A DNA stretch of 64,000 nt from an uncultured Gemmiger sp. (GCA_934502625.1 CAKSUQ010000005.1:1-64000); one strand, 5' to 3'; shown: positions 48,669 to 57,639, counted from the first letter of the stretch. The notes: generated by a model not told the origin, from the sequence alone. Numbers and translations: made by a program.

Positions 48669-49394
48669 ATGCTTTTGTATTGGATTCTGCTGCCCATCGT
48701 CTGGGTGCTGGCACATATCCTCTGGCGGTTTGAGGTCATCGGCCGCGAGAATCTGAAGACCGTCCGCGATGGGCGCGCCTATGTCATCGCACCCAACCAT
48801 ATCGCCAATCTTGACCCCGTTTTTATCGCTATTACGGTGTTTGACTGGAAACGGCTGCGTATTCTGGCCAAGGAGGAGCTGTTTAAAAATCCGTTGGCAG
48901 GCTGGTTCCTGCGCTGCATGGGTGCGGTTGCCATCGAGCGCGGCAAGGGCGACACCACCACCGTTGAGAAGCTGACGAACGAGTGCAAAAACGGTACGGG
49001 CATCATGATCTTCCCCGAAGGGACCCGCACCAAGACCGGCAAGCTGGGCATGATCAAAAGCGGCGCGTTCGTCATCGCTGCGACCGCAGGTGCGGACATG
49101 CTGCCCGTGCGCATCATCTACGGCAGCAAGGATGGCAGGATGCACCTTTTCTGCAAAATCCGTATCGTGTTCGGCACCCCCATCCCGGCCGAGGAGCTGC
49201 AGATCAAGGATCAGAGCCACAAGATGGCCGAGCTGCGCCGCATGAAGAACCGCCTGCGCGACGAGCTGGAGCAGCTGCTGGCAGACAACGCCTACGCTCC
49301 GCGCATCACCGAGACGGCTGAGCCCACCGTGGATGTGCCCACAGAGAGCACACCCGCACCCGACAAGCCGCAGCTGCCGGAAGGAGACAAATAA
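48669..49394 (+). CDS. plsC: 1-acyl-sn-glycerol-3-phosphate acyltransferase
   Basis: A 241-residue acyltransferase making phosphatidic acid from lysophosphatidate. The catalytic HX4D motif is NHIANLD near residue 44, and [12 protein letters not shown] is the glycerophosphate-binding motif near residue 118. One N-terminal helix anchors it. The Pro/Thr-rich tail after residue 210 is variable. SD GAGGGGG. It ends one base before the ispH-S1 start codon's spacer. Confidence 0.93.
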   Translation: MLLYWILLPIVWVLAHILWRFEVIGRENLKTVRDGRAYVIAPNHIANLDPVFIAITVFDWKRLRILAKEELFKNPLAGWFLRCMGAVAIERGKGDTTTVEKLTNECKNGTGIMIFPEGTRTKTGKLGMIKSGAFVIAATAGADMLPVRIIYGSKDGRMHLFCKIRIVFGTPIPAEELQIKDQSHKMAELRRMKNRLRDELEQLLADNAYAPRITETAEPTVDVPTESTPAPDKPQLPEGDK

Positions 49395-49395
49395 C

Positions 49396-51318
49396 ATGGA
49401 AATCATCCGTGCAAAAACCGCCGGATTCTGCTTCGGCGTTGACCGCGCTGTCAAACTGACCTATGATTTGTTGGCGCAGGGACGTAAGGTTGCTACCCTC
49501 GGCCCCCTGATCCATAACGCGCAGGTTGTGGCCGATCTGGAGGCAAAGGGCGCAGTGACCTGCCCCGACATCGACGCTGTGCCCGACGGGTACGAGGTCG
49601 TCATCCGCAGCCACGGCGTGCCCAGAGCTGTCTATGACAAAATAAGCACACGCAGCCTAGCGTATCATGATGCCACCTGCCCGTTTGTAGCAAAAATCCA
49701 TAAAATCGCAATGGAAGCGGACAAAATCGGCGCGCTTTTGCTGGTTGCGGGCGACGCCGACCACCCCGAAGTGCAGGGAATTGTCGGCCATACAAAAGGC
49801 TTGGTGCGTGTTTTTGCCGATTTAGCGGAGCTGCAAAAATTGCTCCCTGAGCTTTTGCAACAAAAATCCATCTACGTGGTCGCGCAGACGACGTTCCGCG
49901 TAGAAAGTTGGGAAAATTGCAAAGCTTTTTTAAAAAAAGAGTGTACAAAAGCCAAAATTTTTGATACAATATGTAATGCAACGTGGGCGAGGCAACAGGA
50001 AGCGGAAGACCTCAGCCAAAAATGTGACCGGATGGTCGTCATTGGTGGTCATCATTCTTCCAATACCCAAAAGCTGTTACAGGTCGCCGCGCGGCATACC
50101 AAAGCCATCAATGTCGAGACTGCTGATGAACTCGACCCTGCATGGCTTGCCGGTGCTGCGCGTGTGGGCGTGACGGCCGGGGCTTCAACGCCTTCGTCTA
50201 TAATTGAGGAGGTACTTAACAGTATGAGTGAAGAGATCCGTGACGACATGAGCTTCGAGGAGATGCTCAAAGCTACCGAAGCCAATGCAAATGTTTACAC
50301 CGGAAAGATCGTAAAAGCCAAGGTCATCAGCGTTTCCCCGACGGAGTGCATCGTCGGTGTTGACGGCTCCAAGCACACCGGCATTGTCCCGATGCGCGAG
50401 ATGAGCCATGACCCCAACGCCAAGATGGAAGACCTTGTTAAAGAGGGCGACGAGCTGGATCTGGTTGTTGTCAAGACCAACGACCAGGAGGGTGTTGACA
50501 CCCTGTCCCGCGTCCGTTTTGAGGCCCAGAAGGGCATGAAGGACGTCTCCGAGGCTGCCGAGAACGGCACCGTTATGGAAGGCGACGTCATGGAAGCCAA
50601 CAAGGGCGGCGTTGTTGTCAACGTCAAGGGCGTCCGCGTCTTTGTTCCCCGTTCTCAGGCCACCATGCGCCGCGACGAGGACTACACCAAGCTGGTTGGC
50701 CAGCACGTTCAGCTGGTCATTACCGAGTGCGCCGGCCGCAAGATCGTCGGCTCCATCAACAAGGTCACTGCCGAGGCCAACAAGGCCAAGCGCGAGGAGT
50801 TCTGGGCCAATGTTGAGGTCGGCAAGCAGTATAAGGGCGTTGTCAAGAGCCTGACCTCTTACGGCGCTTTCGTTGACGTGGGCGGCGTTGATGGCCTGTG
50901 CCACATCAGCGAGCTGAGCTGGAACAACATCAAGCATCCTTCCGAGGTCGTGAAGGTCGGCGACGAGATCGAGGTCTACGTCAAGAGCTACGATCCTGAG
51001 AACCAGAAGGTTTCCCTCGGCTACAAGAAGGAAGAGGACAACCCCTGGGTCAAGCTGGAGAACGAAGTCCCCGTCGGCACTGAGTTCACCGCTCCCGTTG
51101 TCTCCATCACCAAGTTTGGCGCGTTTGTCCGCATCATGCCGGGCATCGACGGTCTGGTTCACATCAGCGAGATCAGCAATGAGCGCGTGAACAAGGTCTC
51201 TGACGTGCTGAAGGTTGGCGACGAAGTCCGCGTTAAGCTGACTGCTGTCGACTTCGACCGCAAGCGCATCAGCCTGTCCATGAAGGCTTGCCTCGACGAG
51301 AACGAGGACGCTGAATAA
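49396..51318 (+). CDS. ispH: IspH (HMBPP reductase) fused to four S1 RNA-binding domains
   Basis: A 640-residue fusion common in Clostridia. Residues 1-275 are IspH, the [4Fe-4S] enzyme that makes IPP and DMAPP at the end of the MEP pathway: cluster cysteines 12, 95 and 193, and the catalytic Glu in DHPEVQG. Residues from about 297 hold four S1 domains (e.g. [38 protein letters not shown]), equivalent to ribosomal protein S1. Base use shifts from mixed in the IspH half to very biased in the S1 half. An internal ribosome site at 50206 could give a separate S1 product. SD AAGGAG before ATG 49396. Confidence 0.95.
   Translation: MEIIRAKTAGFCFGVDRAVKLTYDLLAQGRKVATLGPLIHNAQVVADLEAKGAVTCPDIDAVPDGYEVVIRSHGVPRAVYDKISTRSLAYHDATCPFVAKIHKIAMEADKIGALLLVAGDADHPEVQGIVGHTKGLVRVFADLAELQKLLPELLQQKSIYVVAQTTFRVESWENCKAFLKKECTKAKIFDTICNATWARQQEAEDLSQKCDRMVVIGGHHSSNTQKLLQVAARHTKAINVETADELDPAWLAGAARVGVTAGASTPSSIIEEVLNSMSEEIRDDMSFEEMLKATEANANVYTGKIVKAKVISVSPTECIVGVDGSKHTGIVPMREMSHDPNAKMEDLVKEGDELDLVVVKTNDQEGVDTLSRVRFEAQKGMKDVSEAAENGTVMEGDVMEANKGGVVVNVKGVRVFVPRSQATMRRDEDYTKLVGQHVQLVITECAGRKIVGSINKVTAEANKAKREEFWANVEVGKQYKGVVKSLTSYGAFVDVGGVDGLCHISELSWNNIKHPSEVVKVGDEIEVYVKSYDPENQKVSLGYKKEEDNPWVKLENEVPVGTEFTAPVVSITKFGAFVRIMPGIDGLVHISEISNERVNKVSDVLKVGDEVRVKLTAVDFDRKRISLSMKACLDENEDAE
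50206..50226 (+). promoter_or_regulatory. Internal ribosome-binding site at the IspH-S1 junction
   Basis: GAGGAGG (50206-50212) lies eleven bases before the in-frame ATG at 50224 (Met277), exactly where the IspH domain ends and the S1 part begins (MSEEIRDDM). The same bases encode the conserved IspH residues Ile-Glu-Glu-Val, so the match could also arise from protein constraint. Confidence 0.4.
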
Positions 51319-51332
51319 TTTAAGGCAAGAGT

Positions 51333-51412
51333 ACGCAATTCTAAGCGCCGGAGCGGTGCTTAAGCCCGGAGAGCGGGAATTGCGGGATGTTGCCGTAAGT
51401 CTGAGCAACCGC
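51333..51412 (+). ncRNA. Candidate structured RNA after ispH-S1
   Basis: Several stems are readable: GCAATTC (51335-51341) with GAATTGC (51377-51383), closing over AAGCGCCG-GAG-CGGTGCTT (51343-51361) and a small CCG/CGG hairpin; then GTTGC-N11-GCAAC (51389-51409), extended by TTGCG/CGCAA. The last extension uses bases of the first stem, so two folds exclude each other. A terminator follows at once. It matches no RNA family I can name; it could be a 3' UTR structure or a leader for the GtrA gene. Confidence 0.3.
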
Positions 51413-51449
51413 AAGGGGCCTGCCTGTTGTAACAGGCAGACCCCTTTTG
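51413..51449 (+). terminator. Terminator after ispH-S1
   Basis: AAGGGG-C-CTGCCTGTT with AACAGGCAG-A-CCCCTT, loop GT, then TTTG: fifteen pairs with one mismatch. Confidence 0.88.
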
Positions 51450-51460
51450 TATTATGAGCT

Positions 51461-51511
51461 GTAGGAGGTGGCGTCCTCGACGCCCCGCAGGCGAGCAATG
51501 CCCGCCCCTAC
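51461..51511. repeat. GTAGGGG-family repeat, degenerate
   Basis: GTAGGAGGTGGCGTCCTCGA at the left and GCGAGCAATGCCCGCCCCTA at the right; shorter than other copies. It stands just before the GtrA gene and may supply its weak translation signal region. Confidence 0.55.
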
Positions 51512-51530
51512 AAACAAAAACGGGTGCATC

Positions 51531-51980
51531 ATGCAAAAACTGAAAGACGTCATCAAAAAATACTACGAGGCGCTGGCCTACCTGTTCTTCGGCGGGCTGG
51601 CTACGCTGCTGAACCTTGTCGTTTTTGCGGCGTTTCAGGCGGCGTTCGGCACGGGCTTCGCCACCGGCGTCGGCAACGTGCTGGACAATATCATCTGCAT
51701 CCTCTTTGCCTATTGGACAAACCGTACTTTTGTGTTCAAAAGCGCAAACACCGGCAAGGCCGCGTGGGCAGAGTTCGGGCAGTTTGTCTCCTGCCGCATC
51801 GCAACGATGGTGATGGATCAGCTCATCATCTGGTTGGGCGTCAGCATCCTTGCGCCGCATATCGCTTTCGCAGCGGCCAACGGCAAGCTGTGGGCGATGG
51901 GCGTCAAGCTGTTCAGTCAGGTGGTCGTTATTTTGTCCAATTATGTTTTCAGCAAGCTGTTCATCTTTAAAAAGAAATGA
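51531..51980 (+). CDS. GtrA-family membrane protein
   Basis: A 149-residue protein with four helices: YLFFGGLATLLNLVVFAAFQ begins helix 1, and FAYWTNRTFVFKS and LSNYVFSKLFIFKKK are the two classic GtrA motifs (N-R-x-F-V-F and N-Y-x-x-x-K-x-x-x-F). GtrA proteins are thought to flip undecaprenyl-phosphate sugars for surface glycan decoration, so it may serve the glycosyltransferases of the 37-46 kb locus. No strong ribosome site is seen before ATG 51531. Confidence 0.9.
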   Translation: MQKLKDVIKKYYEALAYLFFGGLATLLNLVVFAAFQAAFGTGFATGVGNVLDNIICILFAYWTNRTFVFKSANTGKAAWAEFGQFVSCRIATMVMDQLIIWLGVSILAPHIAFAAANGKLWAMGVKLFSQVVVILSNYVFSKLFIFKKK

Positions 51981-52003
51981 CTCGACCCTGAAAGGAGACG
52001 GCC

Positions 52004-52270
52004 ATGCTTGTTTTTAAAGTGGCAAAATTCGCCCTCAAACATCCGCTGCTGACCCAAGGAGCAAAGCGGCTGGTGCATAAAAAATTACGTCCCAAAAAGG
52101 AGGCATCCCCCATGAAACAGAAAGTTCGCGGGCACGCATTCCGTCTGGTGGGGCTGATCCTTGGCATCATCGGCGCCACGGTCAGCATCACCTCCATCGT
52201 ATTTGCGGCACTGGGCCTGCATCAGGCACGCCTGTGCAAGCATTGTGAGAAAGGGGAAAATTTCCGGTGA
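52004..52270 (+). CDS. Small single-helix membrane protein, hypothetical
   Basis: An 88-residue protein with a basic N-terminal half and one helix near the C terminus (LVGLILGIIGATVSITSIVF), ending in CKHCEKGENFR with a CxxC. It is not a family I recognise. Two starts are equally well served: ATG 52004 after AAAGGAG, and the in-frame ATG 52112 (Met37) after AAGGAGG with eight bases spacing, giving a 52-residue form. The stop overlaps the GTG of deoC. Confidence 0.6.
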   Translation: MLVFKVAKFALKHPLLTQGAKRLVHKKLRPKKEASPMKQKVRGHAFRLVGLILGIIGATVSITSIVFAALGLHQARLCKHCEKGENFR

Positions 52271-52941
52271 AATACACGAAAGAAGAAATGCTGAGCAAGG
52301 TCGACCACACCCTGCTGAAGCCGGAGGCTACTTGGCCTCAGATCCAGACCCTGTGCGACGAGGCCATCGCCAACCATTGCGCGTCGGTCTGCATCAACAC
52401 CTGCTATGTCCAGCAGGCGGTCGAGTATATGGCCGGCCGCGTGCCGGTCTGCTGTGTCGTCGGCTTCCCCCTCGGTGCCATGGACACCAAGAGCAAGGCG
52501 TTCGAGGCGAAGACGGCAGTGGAGAACGGCGCGTCCGAGGTCGACATGGTCATCAACATCGGCTGGCTGAAGAACAAGCAGTACGACGATGTGCGCAACG
52601 ACATTGCCGCCGTCAAGGCCGCCGTGGGCGACAAGGTGCTGAAGGTCATCATCGAGACCTGCCTGCTGACCGACGACGAGAAGATCAAGATGTGCGACAT
52701 CGTGCCGGAGGCCGGTGCGGACTTCATCAAGACGTCCACGGGCTTCTCCACGGGCGGTGCGACGTTCCATGACATCGAGCTGTTCGCGAAGCATGTTGCG
52801 GGTCGCTGCAAGATCAAGGCGGCGGGCGGCATCTCCACCGTCGAGGACATCGAGAAGTTCCTCGACCTCGGCGCCGACCGCCTCGGCACCTCCCGCGCGG
52901 TCAAGCTGCTGACCTCCGGTGAGGCGGGCAGCGGGTACTAA
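52267..52941 (+). CDS. deoC: Deoxyribose-phosphate aldolase
   Basis: A 224-residue class I aldolase that splits 2-deoxyribose 5-phosphate into glyceraldehyde 3-phosphate and acetaldehyde. VDHTLLKPEATW at the start, EVDMVINIGWLK with the catalytic Asp, the Schiff-base Lys in DFIKTSTGF, and KAAGGISTVEDI with the proton-relay Lys are all present. GTG start at 52267 overlaps the previous stop (GTGA). No other deo genes are nearby. Confidence 0.96.
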   Translation: MKYTKEEMLSKVDHTLLKPEATWPQIQTLCDEAIANHCASVCINTCYVQQAVEYMAGRVPVCCVVGFPLGAMDTKSKAFEAKTAVENGASEVDMVINIGWLKNKQYDDVRNDIAAVKAAVGDKVLKVIIETCLLTDDEKIKMCDIVPEAGADFIKTSTGFSTGGATFHDIELFAKHVAGRCKIKAAGGISTVEDIEKFLDLGADRLGTSRAVKLLTSGEAGSGY

Positions 52942-52951
52942 GGGGACGCGG

Positions 52952-52975
52952 GTTCCTTCTTTGCAAAGAAGGAAC
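52952..52975. other. 24-bp perfect palindrome after deoC
   Basis: GTTCCTTCTTTG followed directly by CAAAGAAGGAAC. No T-run follows, so it is not an ordinary terminator; a protein-binding site or repeat remnant is possible. Confidence 0.5.
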
Positions 52976-53002
52976 GGAAAAACTCTTAAACAATAACAAA
53001 GT

Positions 53003-53037
53003 AAAAATACCGCTGTCGGAAAGACGGCGGTATTTTT
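53003..53037 (+). terminator. deoC terminator
   Basis: AAAAATACCGC (53003-53013) with GCGGTATTTTT (53027-53037), extended by T-G and GTC/GAC pairs, loop GGAAA. The stem's own T-run ends it; the A-run makes it work in either direction. Confidence 0.85.
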
Positions 53038-53157
53038 GCTGCCGTGCGCACCAAAGCCTCGCCTTTACGTTTTACATTGTCCCGAAAATCGCGTCGTAAT
53101 CCCCGCCGCCCCCGCATACCATTATAAACCAAACCACACAAACCAAGGGGGCGCGCT

Positions 53158-53937
53158 ATGCACACTTCACCGATCGTACTTACCACCCTTGCCGGGCTGT
53201 CCACGGGGCTGGGCGGGTTGTTGGCCGTAATCTGCCCGCCGACGGAACGCCTGCTCACTGCGTCGGCTGGCTTCGCGGGTGGGGTCATGCTTACGGCGTC
53301 GCTGACTGACCTGATGCCAGAAGCGCTCGATTTTTACGCCGCCTACCTGCCGCCGCTGGGCTGCGGCGGGGCGGTCGTGTCGCTGCTGGCGCTGGGTATG
53401 GTGGCGGCAGGCGCGCTGGGGCGGCTGCTGCCGGAAGAATCCACCCTCGCCGCGCACTTCGGCCAAAGCCGCGACCCTGCCCGCGCGGCAGCCATGCGCA
53501 CCGCCCTGATCACCGGCGCGGCACTGCTGCTGCACAACTTCCCGGAGGGTGTGCTGACCTTCTTTGCGGGCACGGCTGACCCGTCGCTGGGGCTGCGCAC
53601 GGCGGCGGCCATCGCGCTGCACAATATCCCCGAAGGGCTCGCCGTAGCCGTGCCCTTCGCCTATGCGACCCGCAGCCGTCTGAGCGGGGCGGCCGCCGCC
53701 CTCGCCTCCGGTCTGGCCGAGCCGCTGGGCGCGGTGCTGGCGTGGCTGTTCCTGCGGCAGCTTTTCACGCCCGGTTTTTTGACCGGCGTCGTCGTGCTGG
53801 CGGCGGGGGTCATGGTCTGGGTGGCGCTGGCGCAGCTGCTGCCGCAGGCGTTTGCGCCAAAGCACCGCGCGGCGGGGGTGCTGGGTGCGGCGGCGGGCTG
53901 TCTGCTGATGCTGTTGGGCATTGCGGCTTTGCCGTAA
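53158..53937 (+). CDS. ZIP-family divalent metal transporter, second copy
   Basis: A 259-residue, eight-helix transporter. LLLHNFPEGVLTFFAGT (helix IV) and ALHNIPEGLAVAVPFAYA (helix V) both carry HNxPEG, the double metal site; LPEESTLAAHFGQSRD forms the short variable loop. More hydrophobic and only distantly similar to the ZIP protein at 23929, so it is probably not a recent duplicate. SD AAGGGGG before ATG. The -35 of the next operon lies at its 3' end. Confidence 0.9.
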   Translation: MHTSPIVLTTLAGLSTGLGGLLAVICPPTERLLTASAGFAGGVMLTASLTDLMPEALDFYAAYLPPLGCGGAVVSLLALGMVAAGALGRLLPEESTLAAHFGQSRDPARAAAMRTALITGAALLLHNFPEGVLTFFAGTADPSLGLRTAAAIALHNIPEGLAVAVPFAYATRSRLSGAAAALASGLAEPLGAVLAWLFLRQLFTPGFLTGVVVLAAGVMVWVALAQLLPQAFAPKHRAAGVLGAAAGCLLMLLGIAALP

Positions 53938-53949
53938 ATGTGCTATACT
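53921..53949 (+). promoter_or_regulatory. Promoter of the lipoprotein/two-component operon
   Basis: TTGCGG (53921-53926), 17 bp, TATACT (53944-53949). The -35 lies inside the last codons of the ZIP gene. Confidence 0.6.
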
Positions 53950-53986
53950 ATACTCGTATATTTGTACAAGAAAGGAGCACGTCACC

Positions 53987-55285
53987 ATGCTGAAACGAAT
54001 ATCGGCGCTGCTCCTTGTGTTGGCGCTGGCCGGGTGCAGCGCGGCGGGCGACGTCGAGACACTGCTGCGCGCGCCCCAGCTTTCCGGCGAGAGCGCGTCG
54101 CTGCAAAAGGCGCTGAACAGCTACCTTGGCAGCAGCGCGACGCTGAAATACCCCGCCAGCGGCGATTTCCTCTCGCCGTTCGCCTTCGGCGACTGGGACG
54201 GCGACGGCGTTGACGAGGCCGCCGTCCTTTACACCGCCGACACGACGAGTTCGAACGTCTGGCTGGCGGTGCTGGAGCCCTCCGGCGAGAACGGCTGGCG
54301 GGTCAGCCAGTCCATCGAGGGCCTGGCGACCGAGGTCGAGAGCTTCTCGGCCGCGCACCTGAAGGACACGACGAGCCAGCAGTTGCTGGCCGGGTACGTC
54401 TCGCCGCAGGGGGACAAGTACCTTGTTGTTTATCAATATGACGGTACAGCGCTGTCTACGGTCATCAGCAAGAGCTATACGGACATGATTCTGGCCGATT
54501 TCACCGGCAAGGGCGGCACGCAGGACTTGGTGCTGGCGCTGCCGCCGGACAACGAGCTGGGCGGCGTGACGCTGCAACTGCTGACCGCCAACGACGGCGA
54601 GTTCCGCTCGACCCAGACGCTGAACTTGGGCGAGGGGCTTTACAGCAGCTGTGCGGCGCTCCACGCAGGCACAGGCAGCGACGACGCGATGTACCTTGTC
54701 ATGGACGCGTGGACGGGCAGCAGCAGTCTGGTATCGGACATCATACTTTATGACGATGAGACGGGATTTTTGCAGCCATACCGCCCCGCCGGCATGGGCG
54801 ACGTCCAGCGCAGCACGCTGCGCTACCACGCCGAATTGCTCAGCTGCGACATCGACGACAACGGTACGGTGGACATCCCCGTAGAGATTGACGACGGCGG
54901 CACGCTGCAAACGCCGATGGACAAGCGCCTGACCTTCCTGCTGTGGAAGGATTACACGACCGCCAACGACGGCAACAGCAGCTTCGGTGTCTATGACAGC
55001 GAGTACAACCTCTTTATGCAGCTGCCTGAATCGATGCACGGCAGCTGCATGATCCGCTCGAACCAGAGCGGCACGGGCTGGCTGATCTGCAACGCCGAGG
55101 GAACGACGGTCTACTGCGAAATGCGGGTCGTCGACCCTGCTGACAACGCCGGGGCGGGCGTGGGCAATTACCTGCGCATCGCGAACATTGGCAGCCAACA
55201 GCTGCAGGCGCGGGTCGTCACGCCCTATTACGGATTGAGTCTGGACTTCATCAGTCAGCACACGGTACTGCTGGGGTCAAATTGA
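53987..55285 (+). CDS. Lipoprotein with FG-GAP/VCBS-like repeats
   Basis: A 432-residue secreted lipoprotein. The signal peptide MLKRISALLLVLALAGCSAA has a clear lipobox with Cys17 as the lipid anchor. The mature part contains Asp-rich loops of FG-GAP/EF-hand shape, such as DWDGDGVDEAAV and DIDDNGTVDIPV, which in other proteins bind Ca2+ in beta-propellers. Not a recognised named family. As the first gene of an operon with a response regulator and a histidine kinase, it may be a sensor accessory protein at the cell surface. SD AAAGGAG. Confidence 0.75.
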   Translation: MLKRISALLLVLALAGCSAAGDVETLLRAPQLSGESASLQKALNSYLGSSATLKYPASGDFLSPFAFGDWDGDGVDEAAVLYTADTTSSNVWLAVLEPSGENGWRVSQSIEGLATEVESFSAAHLKDTTSQQLLAGYVSPQGDKYLVVYQYDGTALSTVISKSYTDMILADFTGKGGTQDLVLALPPDNELGGVTLQLLTANDGEFRSTQTLNLGEGLYSSCAALHAGTGSDDAMYLVMDAWTGSSSLVSDIILYDDETGFLQPYRPAGMGDVQRSTLRYHAELLSCDIDDNGTVDIPVEIDDGGTLQTPMDKRLTFLLWKDYTTANDGNSSFGVYDSEYNLFMQLPESMHGSCMIRSNQSGTGWLICNAEGTTVYCEMRVVDPADNAGAGVGNYLRIANIGSQQLQARVVTPYYGLSLDFISQHTVLLGSN

Positions 55286-55305
55286 TACAGAAGGGAATCA
55301 GGTTT

Positions 55306-56004
55306 ATGAAACGAGTTTTGGTAGTCGAAGACGAAGCCAGCATCCGCGAAATGGTAGCCCTAAACCTGAAGATGGCGGGCTGGGAGGTCGTGGAAGCGCC
55401 CAGCGCTGAGCGTGCGCTGGAACTGATGCACGACAGCGAGCCGTGCGACGCGGCGCTGCTGGACATCATGCTGCCCGGCATGGATGGCCTGAGCCTGTGC
55501 GAGACGATCCGCCGCGACGACAGCGACATCGGCATCATCATCGTGTCGGCAAAAGGACAGGAGAGCGACAAAATCCGCGGTCTGTCCATCGGCGCGGACG
55601 ATTACATCACGAAGCCGTTCTCTGTGTCGGAGCTAATCGCACGGCTGGAGGCGCTGACCCGGCGCATCCACCGCGGCGGCGCAGCCAAGCCCGCCGAGGA
55701 GCCGGAGCAGCTTGTCAGCGGCCCCTTTGTGCTGGATGAAAAGAGCCGTATTTTGTACAAGTCCGGCAAGCCCATCGACCTGACGCAGGTCGAGTTTCAG
55801 ATTATGGAGCTGTTCTTCCGCAATCCGGCAACAGCGTTGGTACGTGAAAAAATCCTTGAAGGCGTCTGGGGCAAGAACTATTTCGGCGACGTGAAGATCG
55901 TCGATGTGAATATCCGCCGCCTGCGCATGAAGATTGAGGACGAACCCAGCAGCCCCCAGCACATCCTGACCGTCTGGGGGTACGGATATCGGTGGAATGC
56001 GTAA
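55306..56004 (+). CDS. OmpR/PhoB-family response regulator
   Basis: A 232-residue two-domain regulator. The receiver domain has the acidic pair in VVEDE, the phosphorylated Asp53 in LLDIMLPGMDG, and the Lys in DYITKPFS; the C-terminal winged helix (from about residue 135) ends in HILTVWGYGYRWNA, the OmpR/PhoB signature. It follows the lipoprotein gene after 20 bases and precedes its kinase by 37. SD AGAAGGGA. DNA targets unknown. Confidence 0.95.
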   Translation: MKRVLVVEDEASIREMVALNLKMAGWEVVEAPSAERALELMHDSEPCDAALLDIMLPGMDGLSLCETIRRDDSDIGIIIVSAKGQESDKIRGLSIGADDYITKPFSVSELIARLEALTRRIHRGGAAKPAEEPEQLVSGPFVLDEKSRILYKSGKPIDLTQVEFQIMELFFRNPATALVREKILEGVWGKNYFGDVKIVDVNIRRLRMKIEDEPSSPQHILTVWGYGYRWNA

Positions 56005-56041
56005 GATAGGCTGAAAAACTACCCGGAAAGGAGGAACCCCC

Positions 56042-57490
56042 ATGCAGTCAAGCAGCATCATCCGCCGCTGGATCTGCGGCAGCCTGCTGATCACCGTGCT
56101 TGTCATGGTGCTGGCCGAAGGGCTGTTCCTCTACTACAGCTACAACGACCTCTACGGCGGCGTTGAGCGCGCGGTGGAAAACCGCTTTTCCACCGTCGTC
56201 GGCCGCCTGCAGGCCACGGGCACGGCGGGGGACACCAACACGACCGCCGAGAGCCGTGGGCAGGTGCTGCGCCGCGTCGTCGAGCAGTTCGACGAGAAGG
56301 ATAAATTCGAGTTCATGCTGCTGGACGCGCAGGGCGTCATCCTCGCCACCAGCAGCGGCACGATGAATCCCGGCCTGAGCGACGGCACCGACTATGGCCG
56401 TGCGCTGGCCTCGGCCAACGGCTTGGGCTCGGCTATCTTCGCCACGACGCAGGGCGAGCGGGTCATGGCGGTCACGATGCTGGTGCCCTACGCGGCGGGC
56501 AGTGTCGCCGCCATGCGGATGGTGACAAGCCTGACCCTCGTGGACGGGCAGTGGTGGCGGATGGTCGCGGTCTGCGTCGGGCTCGGCCTGCTGGTGCTGG
56601 GCTTCACAGTGTGGAGCGGGCTGTTTTTTGTGCGCTCCATCGTCCGACCCTTAGGTGAGGTTGAGGCTACCGCGACGAAGATTGCGAAGGGCGACATGAA
56701 AGTTCGCTTGCCGGATACACGCTACAATGACGAAATCGGCCGCCTGTGCAAGACGATCAACCAGATGGCCGAAGACCTTGCCGAGACGGAACGACTCAAA
56801 AATGAGTTTATATCTTCTGTCAGCCACGAGCTGCGAACCCCGCTGACGTCCATCAAGGGCTGGGTCGAGACGATCAGCAATATCGACGACCCAACGAACG
56901 AAAATTACCGGCGCGGCCTCGCAGTCATTGGCACCGAGACCGACCGCCTTTACACGATGGTCGAGGAATTGCTCGACTTCTCCCGCCTGCAGAACGGCAT
57001 CAAGATGAACTGCGAGGTGCTAGACCTTGTGGCCGAGGCCACCGACGCCGCGTTGTTCGTCGAGGCGCGCATCCGGCAGGAGGGGATGCAGTTGGTCTAC
57101 TCCGAGCCGGAGGAGCCGTACCCCGTCTGGGCTGACCCGGCGCGCCTGCGGCAGGTATTTGTGAATTTGTTCGATAATGCGATCAAATATTCCGAGCCGG
57201 GCGGCACGATCTTTTTGACGCTGCGCCGCACGCCGGTCACGGTCACGGCGTCCATCCGCGACCAGGGGCGCGGCATTGCGCCGGACGATCTGGAAAAGGT
57301 CAAGCAGAAATTTTTCAAGGCGAAGAATGCCGTGCGCGGCTCCGGCATCGGCTTGGCCGTCGTCGATGAGATCGTGCAGACGCTGGGCGGCAAATTCGAC
57401 ATTGAATCGACCCTCGGCCAAGGCACGACCGTCAGCGTCACTCTCCCCGTGTACCATCCGGGGCAGGAACATCTGCATGAAAAAATCTAA
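56042..57490 (+). CDS. Sensor histidine kinase
   Basis: A 482-residue membrane kinase. Helix 1 (about 12-31), an extracytoplasmic domain (about 32-170), helix 2 (about 173-197), HAMP (about 198-250), HisKA with the phosphorylated His262 in SVSHELRTPLTS, then HATPase_c with the N box FDNAIKYS, G1 DQGRGIAP and G2 GSGIGLAV. Partner of the preceding regulator. SD AAAGGAGG. Its TAA stop codon forms the loop of a perfect hairpin. Confidence 0.96.
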   Translation: MQSSSIIRRWICGSLLITVLVMVLAEGLFLYYSYNDLYGGVERAVENRFSTVVGRLQATGTAGDTNTTAESRGQVLRRVVEQFDEKDKFEFMLLDAQGVILATSSGTMNPGLSDGTDYGRALASANGLGSAIFATTQGERVMAVTMLVPYAAGSVAAMRMVTSLTLVDGQWWRMVAVCVGLGLLVLGFTVWSGLFFVRSIVRPLGEVEATATKIAKGDMKVRLPDTRYNDEIGRLCKTINQMAEDLAETERLKNEFISSVSHELRTPLTSIKGWVETISNIDDPTNENYRRGLAVIGTETDRLYTMVEELLDFSRLQNGIKMNCEVLDLVAEATDAALFVEARIRQEGMQLVYSEPEEPYPVWADPARLRQVFVNLFDNAIKYSEPGGTIFLTLRRTPVTVTASIRDQGRGIAPDDLEKVKQKFFKAKNAVRGSGIGLAVVDEIVQTLGGKFDIESTLGQGTTVSVTLPVYHPGQEHLHEKI

Positions 57491-57502
57491 GATTTTTTCA
57501 TG
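57476..57502 (+). terminator. Hairpin terminator enclosing the kinase stop codon
   Basis: CATGAAAAAATC (57476-57487), loop TAA (the stop codon), GATTTTTTCATG (57491-57502): a perfect 12-bp stem whose 3' arm is the T-run. Confidence 0.6.
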
Positions 57503-57504
57503 CA

Positions 57505-57620
57505 AGATAAAAGATAATAGATAAAAGATAAAAAATAGCTGCGCGAAGCGCAGATTTTTGAGCAGCGCCAAGCGCTGCGATCCACCGGTTTTATTATCTA
57601 TTATCTCTTATCTTTTATCT
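57505..57620. repeat. AGATAAT-heptad bounded element, copy 4
   Basis: Left arm AGATAAAAGATAATAGATAA, right arm TTTTATTATCTATTATCTCT and onward; the core contains GAGCAGCGCCAAGCGCTGCG and GATCCACC. It fills most of the spacer between the kinase and the DUF1385 gene. Confidence 0.75.
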
Positions 57621-57639
57621 GTTTTAAAGGAGAAGCCTT

